Source: an uncultured Erysipelotrichaceae bacterium (GTDB taxonomy: Bacteria > Bacillota_I > Bacilli_A > Erysipelotrichales > Erysipelotrichaceae). From it: DNA of 14,290 bases. The stretch spans positions 1-14,290 of the forward strand of contig CAJUGR010000041.1 in assembly GCA_910586285.1 (NCBI GenBank), in the 5' to 3' direction. Below are positions 1 to 7,333 of this stretch, one piece after another. A program made the position numbers and the translations under genes. The stretch's first letter is position 1. Every line of letters starts with the position of its first letter. Under the pieces are notes generated by a model. It was given only the letters and a program-made list of their open reading frames with translations. It made no database searches and was not told the origin of the DNA.

Positions 1-1
1 G

Positions 2-823
2 GGTTTGTTAGGCCGCAACGGAGCCGGCAAGTCGACAACAATTCGTATTCTTATGGATGTGTTTAAGGCAAACCGCGGTGAAATTTTGATGGATGGGAAG
101 CCGTTTCGCGCCAAAGCCTATAATATCGGATATCTGCCGGAAGAGCGCGGACTTTATCCGAAAAAGAAAATATCGGAACAGTTGATTTACTTGGCTGCCC
201 TGCGCGGACTCTCTCATGCGACAGCCAAAAGTAATTTAAAGAAATGGCTGAAGCGTTTGGGGATCGCCGAATATGAGAATCGGGTTCTCGATACGTTGAG
301 CAAGGGCAACCAACAGAAGGTACAGTTGGCACAAACCCTCATGTGTGATCCGGACATTATCATTTTGGATGAACCCTTTTCCGGATTGGATCCGGTGAAT
401 TCGCAGATATTGAAAGAGGTGGTTCAAGAACAGATCGCCGCGGGGAAATTGGTGATATTCTCTTCCCATCAGATGAATTATGTAGAGGAATTCTGTGAGG
501 ATATTGTGATTTTGCATCATGGCAATGTTGTATTACAAGGGAATTTGAAACAGTTGAAGAAATCATACGGTGATAATCGTCTTGTGGTCTCTGCTTTAAA
601 TCCGGATCGGGCAACACTGCGAGCGCTGTTTCAAAATGAGTGTGGCGATTTACTGAGGATTTATGAAGAAAGAACGGATGACTGTATTGTGGAGTTAAAG
701 GATCCGTTACAGAAAAACGAGTTGTTACAACGGCTGATGAATTATCATGTGGACTTAGAAAAATTCTGTTTATATGAAGCATCCTTAACGGATATATTTG
801 TCGCAAAGGCAGGTGATGAGTAA
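2..823 (+). CDS. ABC transporter ATP-binding protein, NatA/YhaQ-like (5' end cut by window)
   Basis: This is the ATP-hydrolysing subunit of an ABC-2 type exporter. The reading frame is open to the left edge, and the first visible residues are already the Walker A loop (GRNGAGKST), so roughly the first 30-40 residues lie outside the window. The TTG at position 5 is not the real start. Other motifs follow in order: a Q-loop region in the PEERGLY form usual for NatA-like proteins, the signature LSKGNQQKV, Walker B IIILDEP followed by the D-loop SGLD, and the H-loop histidine in FSSHQ. The last 70 or so residues form the C-terminal extension typical of this subfamily, ending in a LTDIFVAKAG-like segment. 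The stop overlaps the permease start by one base (TAATG), so the two are probably translationally coupled. The substrate cannot be told from the sequence; Na+, peptide or drug export are all known for relatives. Confidence 0.95.
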   Translation, partial: GLLGRNGAGKSTTIRILMDVFKANRGEILMDGKPFRAKAYNIGYLPEERGLYPKKKISEQLIYLAALRGLSHATAKSNLKKWLKRLGIAEYENRVLDTLSKGNQQKVQLAQTLMCDPDIIILDEPFSGLDPVNSQILKEVVQEQIAAGKLVIFSSHQMNYVEEFCEDIVILHHGNVVLQGNLKQLKKSYGDNRLVVSALNPDRATLRALFQNECGDLLRIYEERTDDCIVELKDPLQKNELLQRLMNYHVDLEKFCLYEASLTDIFVAKAGDE

Positions 824-2073
824 TGAAAGACTTTTTCATTGTATTGAAATTTGAATTGTTAACGATGATCAAAAAGAAATCTTTTATCATTTCTACTGTA
901 TTGGTAATCGCAGGAGCGTTTCTGTTAATAGCACTGCCGGGACTGTTTCAATCCGATGATAGCGGTAATGTCGGCGGGGGAGGAAGCGAAGGAGAAGTGA
1001 GTGAAGGGGAAGATCCAATGATCATGTTGGTTGTGGACGCACAGCATATTTTGGATAATGAGGAACTGCTTGAACGCCATTTTCCCGAATATGAGGTTCG
1101 TACTGTATCGAATTTGGACGCTTTAAAACAAGAAATCAATGAGGACAGTGCGGATGCCGGATTTGAAATTCATGATGATCTTCACTATACTTACTATGTG
1201 AAAAATTCATCGCTGATGGATACAACCGGTGATCGCTTTTCTGCCTTACTGCAGGAGCAGTATCAGATCAATGAATGTCAAAAGCTGGGTTATGATGCCG
1301 CTCAAATCCAACAGATCTATCAAACCCAGATTAGTGGTGAAATGAGGGTATTGGGAACCGATGGTTTCAGTAATTATTTTTATACTTATATATTGATTTT
1401 TATTCTTTATATGATGATTTTGATTTATGGTAATCAGATCGGTGTCGGCGTAGCCAGTGAGAAAAGCAATCGGGCGATTGAGATTTTGACAACCAGTTGT
1501 TCACCTAACGCGTTGATATTCGGTAAAGTTATTGCCGGTGCCATCGCCGGTGTGATTCAAACGGCATTGATGATCGGTGCGGTATTGGTTGCTTATCAGA
1601 TCAATGCCGATAGCTTACATCATGTATTGGATCCTTATTTACAAATCCCATCATCCGTGCTGATGACATTTGCGGTGTTCGGCATCTTAGGCTATTTATT
1701 GTTCAGCTTCATTTTCGGTGCGATTGGCGCATCGTGTTCCAAGGTGGAAGAGGTCAATGGGGCAACTTTGCCGATTCAGCTAATGATTATTGCGGTATTT
1801 ATGATCAGTGTTTTCACTTTGAGTATGCCGGACAGTCTGTTGGCGCAGATTATGATGTATGTGCCGCTTTCTTCATGGATGTGTATGTTTGTGAATGTCG
1901 CTATGGGCAGTGTGTCCACGATTCAGATTGTCATCTCTTTGATCATTTTGGCTGCCACAACCTTGCTCATGGGCTGGATCGGAGCTAAATTGTATCGCCG
2001 CGGTACGCTTTCTTATGGTAATACATTAAAATGGAAACAGTTGGTTCATGTTTTAAAGCATAAGGGCGAATAG
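823..2073 (+). CDS. ABC-2 type transporter permease, NatB/YhaP-like
   Basis: This 416-residue membrane subunit partners the preceding ATPase. There is one membrane helix near residues 20-41, then a soluble loop of about 145 residues, presumably outside the cell, then about five more helices (roughly 188-208, 232-258, 276-303, 316-335 and 362-385). This is the ABC2_membrane_3 layout. The cytoplasmic segment after the second helix carries the family's conserved stretch EKSNRAIEILTTSCSP (about 213-228). The outer loop begins with a Gly/Glu/Ser-rich linker (about 45-63) of low complexity. The start codon shares one base with the ATPase stop. The substrate is unknown. Family assignment is firm; the NatB comparison is by architecture only. 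Confidence 0.93.
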   Translation: MKDFFIVLKFELLTMIKKKSFIISTVLVIAGAFLLIALPGLFQSDDSGNVGGGGSEGEVSEGEDPMIMLVVDAQHILDNEELLERHFPEYEVRTVSNLDALKQEINEDSADAGFEIHDDLHYTYYVKNSSLMDTTGDRFSALLQEQYQINECQKLGYDAAQIQQIYQTQISGEMRVLGTDGFSNYFYTYILIFILYMMILIYGNQIGVGVASEKSNRAIEILTTSCSPNALIFGKVIAGAIAGVIQTALMIGAVLVAYQINADSLHHVLDPYLQIPSSVLMTFAVFGILGYLLFSFIFGAIGASCSKVEEVNGATLPIQLMIIAVFMISVFTLSMPDSLLAQIMMYVPLSSWMCMFVNVAMGSVSTIQIVISLIILAATTLLMGWIGAKLYRRGTLSYGNTLKWKQLVHVLKHKGE

Positions 2074-2148
2074 TATAGTGTTCGTTTGATCGGTGTTGAT
2101 GCTTCGCCATATGTGTAATGAATTAACGTAATAAAAGAAGGTGGAACG

Positions 2149-2790
2149 ATGAACCATCCATGGAAAGATATTGACTTACAAGATTATGAGCATCATATGC
2201 GTTTAGACAGTGTGCATCAGCTTCAGACGTTGAATGAAATCATGAAAGAACAGTTTTACACTTATCCGGTAAAAACCGTTATGATATTGGGCATTGCCGG
2301 TGGTAATGGCTTGGAACATATTGATCCGTGTCGCTTTGATAAGGTTTACGGTGTCGATATAAACAAAGATTATTTAGCGGCAAGTGTAGAGCGCTATCCC
2401 GAATTACTTACGATGTATGAGCCGATTTGTTGCGATTTAAGTGATACAAATGTTTGTTTGCCTGCGGCGCCGTTGCTGATCGCAAATCTTTTAATTGAAT
2501 ATATCGGCTATCATCATTTTCAAAACATAATCAGAAGGGTGAATCCGCGCTACGTGTCCTGTATCATTCAAGTGAATACGGATGCGAATTTTGTATCGGA
2601 TTCTCCCTACACCGCAGTTTTTGATCGTTTAAATGAGATATATTATTCTGTGGATGAATCTGCGCTAACGGAAGCGATGAATCAGATTGGCTATCAGAAG
2701 ACAGAACGAAACGGGCATTCCTTGCCAAATGGAAAGAAACTGCTGCGAATGGATTTCTGTGTTCTGCCTGTGGCGCACAGCGAAAAGTGA
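2149..2790 (+). CDS. class I SAM-dependent methyltransferase of unknown target
   Basis: A 213-residue protein with a Rossmann-type methyltransferase core. Motif I is visible as VMILGIAGGNGLEHID (residues 44-59), a GxxGGNG nucleotide-binding loop, followed by the acidic strand VYGVDIN (66-72), whose aspartate should contact the SAM ribose. A second acidic strand follows at about residue 97 (CCDLSD). The N-terminus (HPWKDIDLQDYEHHM) is a helical cap I associate with a group of uncharacterised Firmicute methyltransferases. The substrate is not predictable. It starts 75 bases after the permease with an AGAAGGTGG ribosome binding site at 2136-2143. I saw no convincing promoter or terminator in that gap, so it may be read together with the transporter genes. 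It ends just 9 bases before the -35 element of rpsF. Confidence 0.85.
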   Translation: MNHPWKDIDLQDYEHHMRLDSVHQLQTLNEIMKEQFYTYPVKTVMILGIAGGNGLEHIDPCRFDKVYGVDINKDYLAASVERYPELLTMYEPICCDLSDTNVCLPAAPLLIANLLIEYIGYHHFQNIIRRVNPRYVSCIIQVNTDANFVSDSPYTAVFDRLNEIYYSVDESALTEAMNQIGYQKTERNGHSLPNGKKLLRMDFCVLPVAHSEK

Positions 2791-2799
2791 AAAAAACTG

Positions 2800-2828
2800 T
2801 TTACTTGAAGCGGGAAAACTGCTATAAT
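2800..2828 (+). promoter_or_regulatory. sigma-A type promoter of the rpsF-ssb-rpsR operon
   Basis: A TTTACT -35 element (2800-2805) and a perfect TATAAT -10 element (2823-2828) are separated by 17 bases, the optimal distance. The predicted transcription start is near 2835. This gives an untranslated leader of about 69 bases before rpsF. It lies immediately after the methyltransferase stop, so the ribosomal operon has its own promoter. Confidence 0.75.
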
Positions 2829-2834
2829 TTTAAA

Positions 2835-2903
2835 ACGGGTAGAATATCTCTACTCCTTGCTCTATCAAAGGATAGGGCCACAGACCATAAGGAGGTGTAC
2901 GTA
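2835..2903 (+). promoter_or_regulatory. structured rpsF mRNA leader, candidate S6:S18 autoregulatory element
   Basis: Two hairpins can form. Hairpin 1 pairs 2837-2843 with 2849-2855 (7 pairs including one G-U). Hairpin 2 pairs 2859-2866 with 2871-2878 (8 pairs, loop AAAG). CTCCTT at 2853-2858 is also a perfect complement of AAGGAG at 2889-2894, the rpsF ribosome binding site. That pairing would close a stem around hairpin 2, leave an asymmetric 3' bulge of about 10 bases (2879-2888), and destroy hairpin 1, whose 3' arm overlaps it. In many bacteria rpsF leaders are bound by the S6:S18 protein complex, which represses translation. The CCG trinucleotide conserved in the known motif is not present here, so assignment to that element is inference. 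Confidence 0.5.
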
Positions 2904-3197
2904 ATGAAAAAATACGAAATCATGTACATCGTGAACGCATCATTGGATGATGCCGCCCGCGCTAAGGTGATGGAGGATATGCACAAAATCATCACTGATC
3001 ATAGCGGTTCCATTGACAAAGTGGATGAGTGGGGCGTGAAAGAGTTCGCGTATGAAATCAAACACATGAACAAAGGGTACTATGTTGTGGTGAATGTAAC
3101 TGCCAACAATGAGGGTATTCAGGAATTTGATCGTTTAACTCGCATCAACCCGAATATCGTACGTTACCTAATCGTAAAAACGCAAGGCGAAGCGTAA
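2904..3197 (+). CDS. rpsF: 30S ribosomal protein bS6
   Basis: A 97-residue protein, the usual bS6 length. It opens with MKKYEIMYIVNASLDD and contains the conserved WGVKEFAYEIKHMNKGYYVVVN core, then ends in NIVRYLIVKTQ, all typical of bS6. The protein binds bS18 on the platform of the small ribosomal subunit. I chose the ATG at 2904 over the longer open frame beginning at 2787. The upstream part of that frame covers the promoter and leader, whereas 2904 has an excellent AAGGAGGTG ribosome binding site at 2889-2897 with 6 bases of spacing and the right N-terminus. It is first gene of a classical rpsF-ssb-rpsR operon. Confidence 0.98.
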   Translation: MKKYEIMYIVNASLDDAARAKVMEDMHKIITDHSGSIDKVDEWGVKEFAYEIKHMNKGYYVVVNVTANNEGIQEFDRLTRINPNIVRYLIVKTQGEA

Positions 3198-3210
3198 GTG
3201 AGGACGAGCT

Positions 3211-3681
3211 ATGATTAATCGAGTCGTTTTAGTCGGACGGATTACAAGAGATCCGCTGTTGCGTAAAACGCAGTCGGGAGCTTCCGTTGTGTCTTTCACC
3301 ATCGCCTGCAATCGCCGTGTTCCTTCTCAGGGACAGGATGCAGATTTTATTAATTGTGTCGCATGGAACCGCACAGCGGATTTTATGGCACAGTATGTAA
3401 AAAAAGGTGCTTTGCTTGGACTTGAGGGTCGCATTCAAACCCGCAATTACGATGACAAAGACGGCAAACGCGTTTATGTGACGGAAGTGGTTGCGGACAG
3501 CGTGCAGTTTTTGGAAAGTAAAAAGGCGGCTGCGGAACAAAGCGGATATGTACCGCAGGAACCCGTTGCCAATCAAAATCAAGGAGGTTACCAAGCGGAT
3601 CAGCCGGTGGCCGACAGTTTTGATACAGATTTCTCAAGCGCCGATACATTGGATATCGCAAGCGATGATTTACCGTTTTAA
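3211..3681 (+). CDS. ssb: single-stranded DNA-binding protein SSB
   Basis: A 156-residue SSB. The N-terminal OB fold (about 1-105) begins INRVVLVGRITRDPLLR and includes FINCVAWNRTADFMAQYVKKG and the strand LEGRIQTRNYDDKDGKRVYVTEV split over the barrel. A Gln/Asn/Gly-rich linker (about 113-140) follows, then the acidic tip DDLPF at the extreme C-terminus, which recruits replication and repair proteins. The protein acts as a tetramer coating single-stranded DNA during replication, recombination and repair. Its position between rpsF and rpsR, 13 bases after rpsF, is the standard Bacillota arrangement for the main chromosomal ssb rather than a plasmid or phage copy. Confidence 0.97.
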   Translation: MINRVVLVGRITRDPLLRKTQSGASVVSFTIACNRRVPSQGQDADFINCVAWNRTADFMAQYVKKGALLGLEGRIQTRNYDDKDGKRVYVTEVVADSVQFLESKKAAAEQSGYVPQEPVANQNQGGYQADQPVADSFDTDFSSADTLDIASDDLPF

Positions 3682-3701
3682 CAGAAAGGAGATATTCGAA
3701 T

Positions 3702-3932
3702 ATGGCATTTAGAAAACAGCGTATGGGACGCAAGAAAGTTTGCTACTTTACGAAGAATAAAATCGAGTATATTGATTACAAAGACGTAGAATTATTAAAA
3801 CGCTATATTTCCGCTAACGGAAAAATTGTTCCGCGTCGTGTTACCGGAACGCGAGCAAAATATCAGCGGATGCTGGCAACGGCAATTAAGCGTGCCCGTC
3901 AGATGGCACTGCTTCCTTACGTCAGTGAATAA
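3702..3932 (+). CDS. rpsR: 30S ribosomal protein bS18
   Basis: A 76-residue basic protein with the bS18 hallmarks: KKVCYFTKNKIEYIDYKDVELLKRYIS split by a short turn, then GKIVPRRVTGTRAKYQR and a C-terminal basic helix. It sits on the platform of the 30S subunit beside bS6 and completes the S6:S18 complex. Only one cysteine (residue 14) is visible, so this is the zinc-free form. A strong AGAAAGGAG ribosome binding site precedes the ATG. It is the last gene of the operon, directly followed by an intrinsic terminator. Confidence 0.98.
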   Translation: MAFRKQRMGRKKVCYFTKNKIEYIDYKDVELLKRYISANGKIVPRRVTGTRAKYQRMLATAIKRARQMALLPYVSE

Positions 3933-3937
3933 ATAAA

Positions 3938-3970
3938 AAAACCTTCATCCGTGTGGTGGAGGTTTTATTC
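3938..3970 (+). terminator. intrinsic terminator after rpsR
   Basis: A 12-pair stem joins 3938-3949 with 3955-3966 (two G-U pairs, 5-base loop), followed by a short T-rich tail (TTTTATTCT). It starts 6 bases after the rpsR stop. The tail is modest and the stem base is A-T rich, so some read-through into yybS is possible. Confidence 0.8.
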
Positions 3971-4005
3971 TATCTTGCCGTAATAAGGCAGAAGGAGGAT
4001 AAAAT

Positions 4006-4938
4006 ATGAATACATCGACCAGAAGAATTACCGAAGGTGCTATGATGGTGGCGATTGTCGGATTGTTTTTATTTATCAATCAACAGTTAGCCGGTATGTT
4101 AGAACTAATGATGTATTGGATACTTTCCTTTCCGATTTTGATCTATACGGTGAAATACGGTTGGAAAGCGGCATTGGTTCCCGGTGCAGCTATGATGTTT
4201 TTATCGGTGATGATATCAATGCCGACGACGATATTTTATCTTGCTTCCGCTTTATTGTGCGGAGTTGTGTATGGCCAGGGGGTGCGCAGTCAATGGCTCA
4301 ATACGATTTTACTGGCGCTCACTTTCGTGTTCACTCTCGGTTCTTATATCGTGACTACCATTTTGTTTGCGAGCGCCTTTGGATATGATGTCAATGAAGA
4401 CTTGATGATTGCACAACAGTTGGGCGAATACTTGCAGCTGGGCAACATCAATGTGGTGCAACTGGCCTTTGGGGTAACGGTGATTTTTACCGTGCTTACC
4501 GCTGTATTACAGACCATTTGCGTCCATTTGCTTGCGGTCGTTTTACTTAGAAGAATGAAATTACAGGCTCCAACCTTAAAAAGTGTCTTTGATTGTGCAA
4601 TGCCCAAAGCATTGGGATGGATCAGTATTTTTATTTGGCTGTTATTTTTACTGCGAAATGTGTTAAAATTAGAGGGAAATATTTTGGGTTTGGTTATCGC
4701 CCTGTATGTCATCGACTTATTACTGCTGGCAGCGGAGTGTATCATGGATGCGCTGTGTTTTGCGATCATGATACGCCGACCGTTCATGGGAGTCATTTTG
4801 ACGCTGTTGTGCTTGATGATGCTGACGTTCACATGGACGAGATGGCTGATTGCCTTTTTCGGTGTAGCCAGCATTATGAGCGAACTACGGCGAAAATGGA
4901 AACGAGGTGCAATCAATGGAACGCTTGGAAAATCTTAA
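4006..4938 (+). CDS. yybS: YybS-like DUF2232 integral membrane protein
   Basis: A 310-residue polytopic membrane protein with about eight hydrophobic segments; the N-terminus (RRITEGAMMVAIVGLFLF) and overall layout match the DUF2232/YybS family. The molecular function is not established; the family is distantly related to substrate-binding membrane (S) components of ECF vitamin transporters. Position is the strongest evidence: in many Bacillota yybS sits just before gdpP and rplI, as here. The ATG has a near-perfect GAAGGAGGAT site (3991-4000). Its 3' end overlaps the start of gdpP by 23 bases. It is the first gene after the rpsR terminator, yet the 35-base gap shows no recognisable promoter. 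Confidence 0.88.
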   Translation: MNTSTRRITEGAMMVAIVGLFLFINQQLAGMLELMMYWILSFPILIYTVKYGWKAALVPGAAMMFLSVMISMPTTIFYLASALLCGVVYGQGVRSQWLNTILLALTFVFTLGSYIVTTILFASAFGYDVNEDLMIAQQLGEYLQLGNINVVQLAFGVTVIFTVLTAVLQTICVHLLAVVLLRRMKLQAPTLKSVFDCAMPKALGWISIFIWLLFLLRNVLKLEGNILGLVIALYVIDLLLLAAECIMDALCFAIMIRRPFMGVILTLLCLMMLTFTWTRWLIAFFGVASIMSELRRKWKRGAINGTLGKS

Positions 4939-6901
4939 AGTACAGATCGGAATTCTCGTATTGACCGAATTGGCGGCGACTATGATGTTTCAGTTTTCGG
5001 GCATGGAAATGCACAATTATTTATTATGGTTGATGCTGCTGATTAACATCGTTATGATCGTATGGATCATGTATCGCTTTCAAAGTGAAAAGGAATCACG
5101 TGATATTGATATCTCACGCATTCTGGGGAATGACGCCAAGGATGCACTCAATTTCGGTGAGATTGGTATTATCACCTATGATGAAAGCTATGTTGCCACA
5201 TGGATCAATGATGTCTTAAGTGAGCGAAAAATCAATGTGGTCGGTAAAAAACTGTCATCATGGATTCCTGAAGTGAATCAGCTGTTTCAGGATGATGTGG
5301 ATGTGATCATCGGTAAGGATCACGATAAGGTTTATGAGATTACCCGCAAAGAATATGCACAGGTGCTGTATGTCAGAGATGTGACGGATTATACGGTACT
5401 GAAAACCAAATATACGCAAGAATCATTGGTTGTGGGATTGTTGCAGCTGGATAATTACATCGAATTACAACAATATGAGGATGAGGCAAAGATGGCACTC
5501 ATCAATACCAATTTACGTCAACCGGTGTTGGATTGGGCTAAAAAATACGGCATGTTTGTAAGAAGGCTGCGTTCTGATCGCTTTTTGGTCATTTTGGATG
5601 AACGGATTTATACCGAAATTGTCCGGGATCGTTTTTCAATCTTAAATGAGATTCGAACTGCGGCTGAGGAGATTGATGTGTCAATCACCCTTTCCATGTC
5701 ATATGCGCGCGGCACCAATGATTATCGACTGTTGGATCAGATGGTCAATGACTTGTTGGAACTGGCACAAAGCCGCGGCGGTGATCAGGTTGCGGTGAAA
5801 AAATACGGTGAAAACGTGAAGTATTACGGCGGCAACAGCGAAGCCAAAGAAAAGCGCAGTAAGGTTCGGGTGCGCGTCATGGCACAGGCGGTAAAGGAAG
5901 CAACATTGGAAGCAGAGCGCGTCTTCATCCTCGGACATAAGGAAATGGATTTTGACTGTATGGGCGCTGCGATCGGTGTAAGTCGTTTATGTAATGCCTA
6001 TGAGGTACCGGCGTATATCGTCAGTAAAAGCGGCGGTATTGAAGGACAGCTTCAGGAGGCTTTACAGCTCTATGACACTCATTTAAGCGAACGTCATGAG
6101 TTTTTGGACGATGAGCGGGCATCCCGTATGATCACGGATAAAGATCTTGTGATCGTTGTGGATCACAATTCTCCTAATCAGTGCGGTGCGCCGTTGACCT
6201 TAGAAGCGGCCGAACAGGTGATGATCATTGATCATCATCGCCGTGGTGAGAATTTCATTGATAATCCCCTGCTTGTGTATATTGAAAGCAGTGCTTCTTC
6301 AGTGTGTGAATTGATTACGGAATTTTTGCCGTATCAGTCCAATAAAGTGAATATCTCCGAAGAAGAAGCGACTTTGATGTATACCGGTATTCTTGTGGAT
6401 ACCAATCGCTTTAAGATGCGAACCGGCAGCCGTACCTTTGAGGCTGTTGCCTATTTGCGTAAAATCGGTGTCAATGCGATGCAGGCGGAAAATATGTTAA
6501 AAGAAAGCTATGATGAGTTTGAAGAACAGACAAACATCATGAAATATGCTAAGATATATCAGCATCAGCTGTTGATCGCGGCTGTGAGTGATCCAAGAAT
6601 TTTTCATCGAACGATGATGTCAAAGGCGGCGGATGAAATGTTAAATATCAAAGGAATTGAAGCCAGCTTTGTCATTGCCTATACTGGAACCAGTACGGTT
6701 GCGGTATCCTCACGCTCAAAAGGCAGTGTGAATGTACAGGTAATTATGGAACAGATGAACGGCGGCGGACATTTCAGCGCAGCGGCTCTTTCACGCGAAA
6801 ATGCCAAAGTAGCGGATATCGAAGCCGAATTAAAGGCAACGATTGATCAATATTTGGCGGAACAGGAGGAACAGGAACATGAAGGTCATACTACTGAATG
6901 A
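4916..6901 (+). CDS. gdpP: cyclic-di-AMP phosphodiesterase GdpP
   Basis: A 661-residue membrane enzyme that hydrolyses c-di-AMP to 5'-pApA, so it affects osmotic balance and beta-lactam tolerance in relatives. Two membrane helices (about 12-30 and 35-53) are followed by a degenerate PAS domain (about 70-160), a degenerate GGDEF domain (about 170-310, with SRGGDQ at 286-291) and the DHH/DHHA1 catalytic unit (about 330-645). Metal-binding and catalytic residues are intact: H341, D345 and D347 in HKEMDFD, D416 in VDHN, D439-H440-H441, and D495. GGGH is at 616-619. I chose ATG 4916 over GTG 4907 because GAGGTG at 4904-4909 is then correctly spaced (6 bases). The gene overlaps both yybS and rplI by 23 bases. 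Confidence 0.96.
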   Translation: MERLENLKVQIGILVLTELAATMMFQFSGMEMHNYLLWLMLLINIVMIVWIMYRFQSEKESRDIDISRILGNDAKDALNFGEIGIITYDESYVATWINDVLSERKINVVGKKLSSWIPEVNQLFQDDVDVIIGKDHDKVYEITRKEYAQVLYVRDVTDYTVLKTKYTQESLVVGLLQLDNYIELQQYEDEAKMALINTNLRQPVLDWAKKYGMFVRRLRSDRFLVILDERIYTEIVRDRFSILNEIRTAAEEIDVSITLSMSYARGTNDYRLLDQMVNDLLELAQSRGGDQVAVKKYGENVKYYGGNSEAKEKRSKVRVRVMAQAVKEATLEAERVFILGHKEMDFDCMGAAIGVSRLCNAYEVPAYIVSKSGGIEGQLQEALQLYDTHLSERHEFLDDERASRMITDKDLVIVVDHNSPNQCGAPLTLEAAEQVMIIDHHRRGENFIDNPLLVYIESSASSVCELITEFLPYQSNKVNISEEEATLMYTGILVDTNRFKMRTGSRTFEAVAYLRKIGVNAMQAENMLKESYDEFEEQTNIMKYAKIYQHQLLIAAVSDPRIFHRTMMSKAADEMLNIKGIEASFVIAYTGTSTVAVSSRSKGSVNVQVIMEQMNGGGHFSAAALSRENAKVADIEAELKATIDQYLAEQEEQEHEGHTTE

Positions 6902-7325
6902 TGTAAACAAATTGGGGAAAAAGGGTGATATCGTTACCGTTGCGGACGGTTATGGCCGCAATTTTCTCTTGCGTCGCCGTCTGGCGGTAGAAGCAACGAA
7001 AAAATCAATGGAAATTTTGGATGAGCAGAATTTACAACAGGCTTTACAAGAAAAACAACTGGAAGCGGATGCGCAGGAAATTCAAAAACAGTTGGAAAAA
7101 ATCACCTTGGAATTTACCGTAAAGAGCGGGAAAGACGGGCGAGTGTTCGGCAGTGTATCCACCAAGCAGATTGCCGAGCAATTAATGAAAGATCACAACA
7201 TCAAAATTGATAAGCGAAAAGTATTGGAAGGCGTACCGATCAATTCGCTTGGCTATACCGATGTCAAAGTCGATTTATATAAGAATAAAGTGATCGGTAT
7301 TATTCGTGTCCATGTCAGCGAGTAG
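6879..7325 (+). CDS. rplI: 50S ribosomal protein bL9
   Basis: A 148-residue bL9, the normal length. The N-terminal RNA-binding domain MKVILLNDVNKLGKKGDIV and GYGRNFLLRR is followed by the long connecting helix (about 41-78, rich in Gln, Glu and Lys) and the C-terminal domain containing FTVKSGKDGRVFGSVSTKQI. The protein binds 23S rRNA near the L1 stalk and helps limit frameshifting. The start is the internal ATG at 6879, not the longer open frame from 6843, because AGGAGG at 6864-6869 lies 9 bases upstream and the N-terminus then matches the family. The first 23 bases lie inside the 3' end of gdpP. Confidence 0.97.
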   Translation: MKVILLNDVNKLGKKGDIVTVADGYGRNFLLRRRLAVEATKKSMEILDEQNLQQALQEKQLEADAQEIQKQLEKITLEFTVKSGKDGRVFGSVSTKQIAEQLMKDHNIKIDKRKVLEGVPINSLGYTDVKVDLYKNKVIGIIRVHVSE

Positions 7326-7333
7326 GTGAAATC

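Noticed and set aside
121..170. A missing Q-loop glutamine in the ABC ATPase (PEERGLY form).
   Set aside because: This form is usual in NatA-like ATPases and not a defect.
360..890. A 176-codon minus-strand open frame opposite the ABC ATPase.
   Set aside because: It runs antisense across the Walker B and H-loop coding region of a clear ABC gene and resembles no protein family.
2074..2148. A promoter for the methyltransferase gene using TTGATC/TTGATG and TGTAAT.
   Set aside because: The spacings are 22 and 12 bases, both outside the workable range.
2787..2903. An N-terminal extension of bS6 from an open frame starting at 2787.
   Set aside because: It would translate the -35/-10 promoter and the leader hairpins, and the ATG at 2904 has the perfect ribosome binding site and the canonical N-terminus.
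4344..4916. A 190-codon minus-strand open frame opposite yybS.
   Set aside because: It is the antisense shadow of a well-supported membrane protein gene, with no ribosome binding site or recognisable domain.
5771..5790. A non-canonical GGDEF motif (GGDQ) in GdpP as a sign of decay.
   Set aside because: A degenerate GGDEF domain is normal in GdpP; the DHH catalytic residues are intact.
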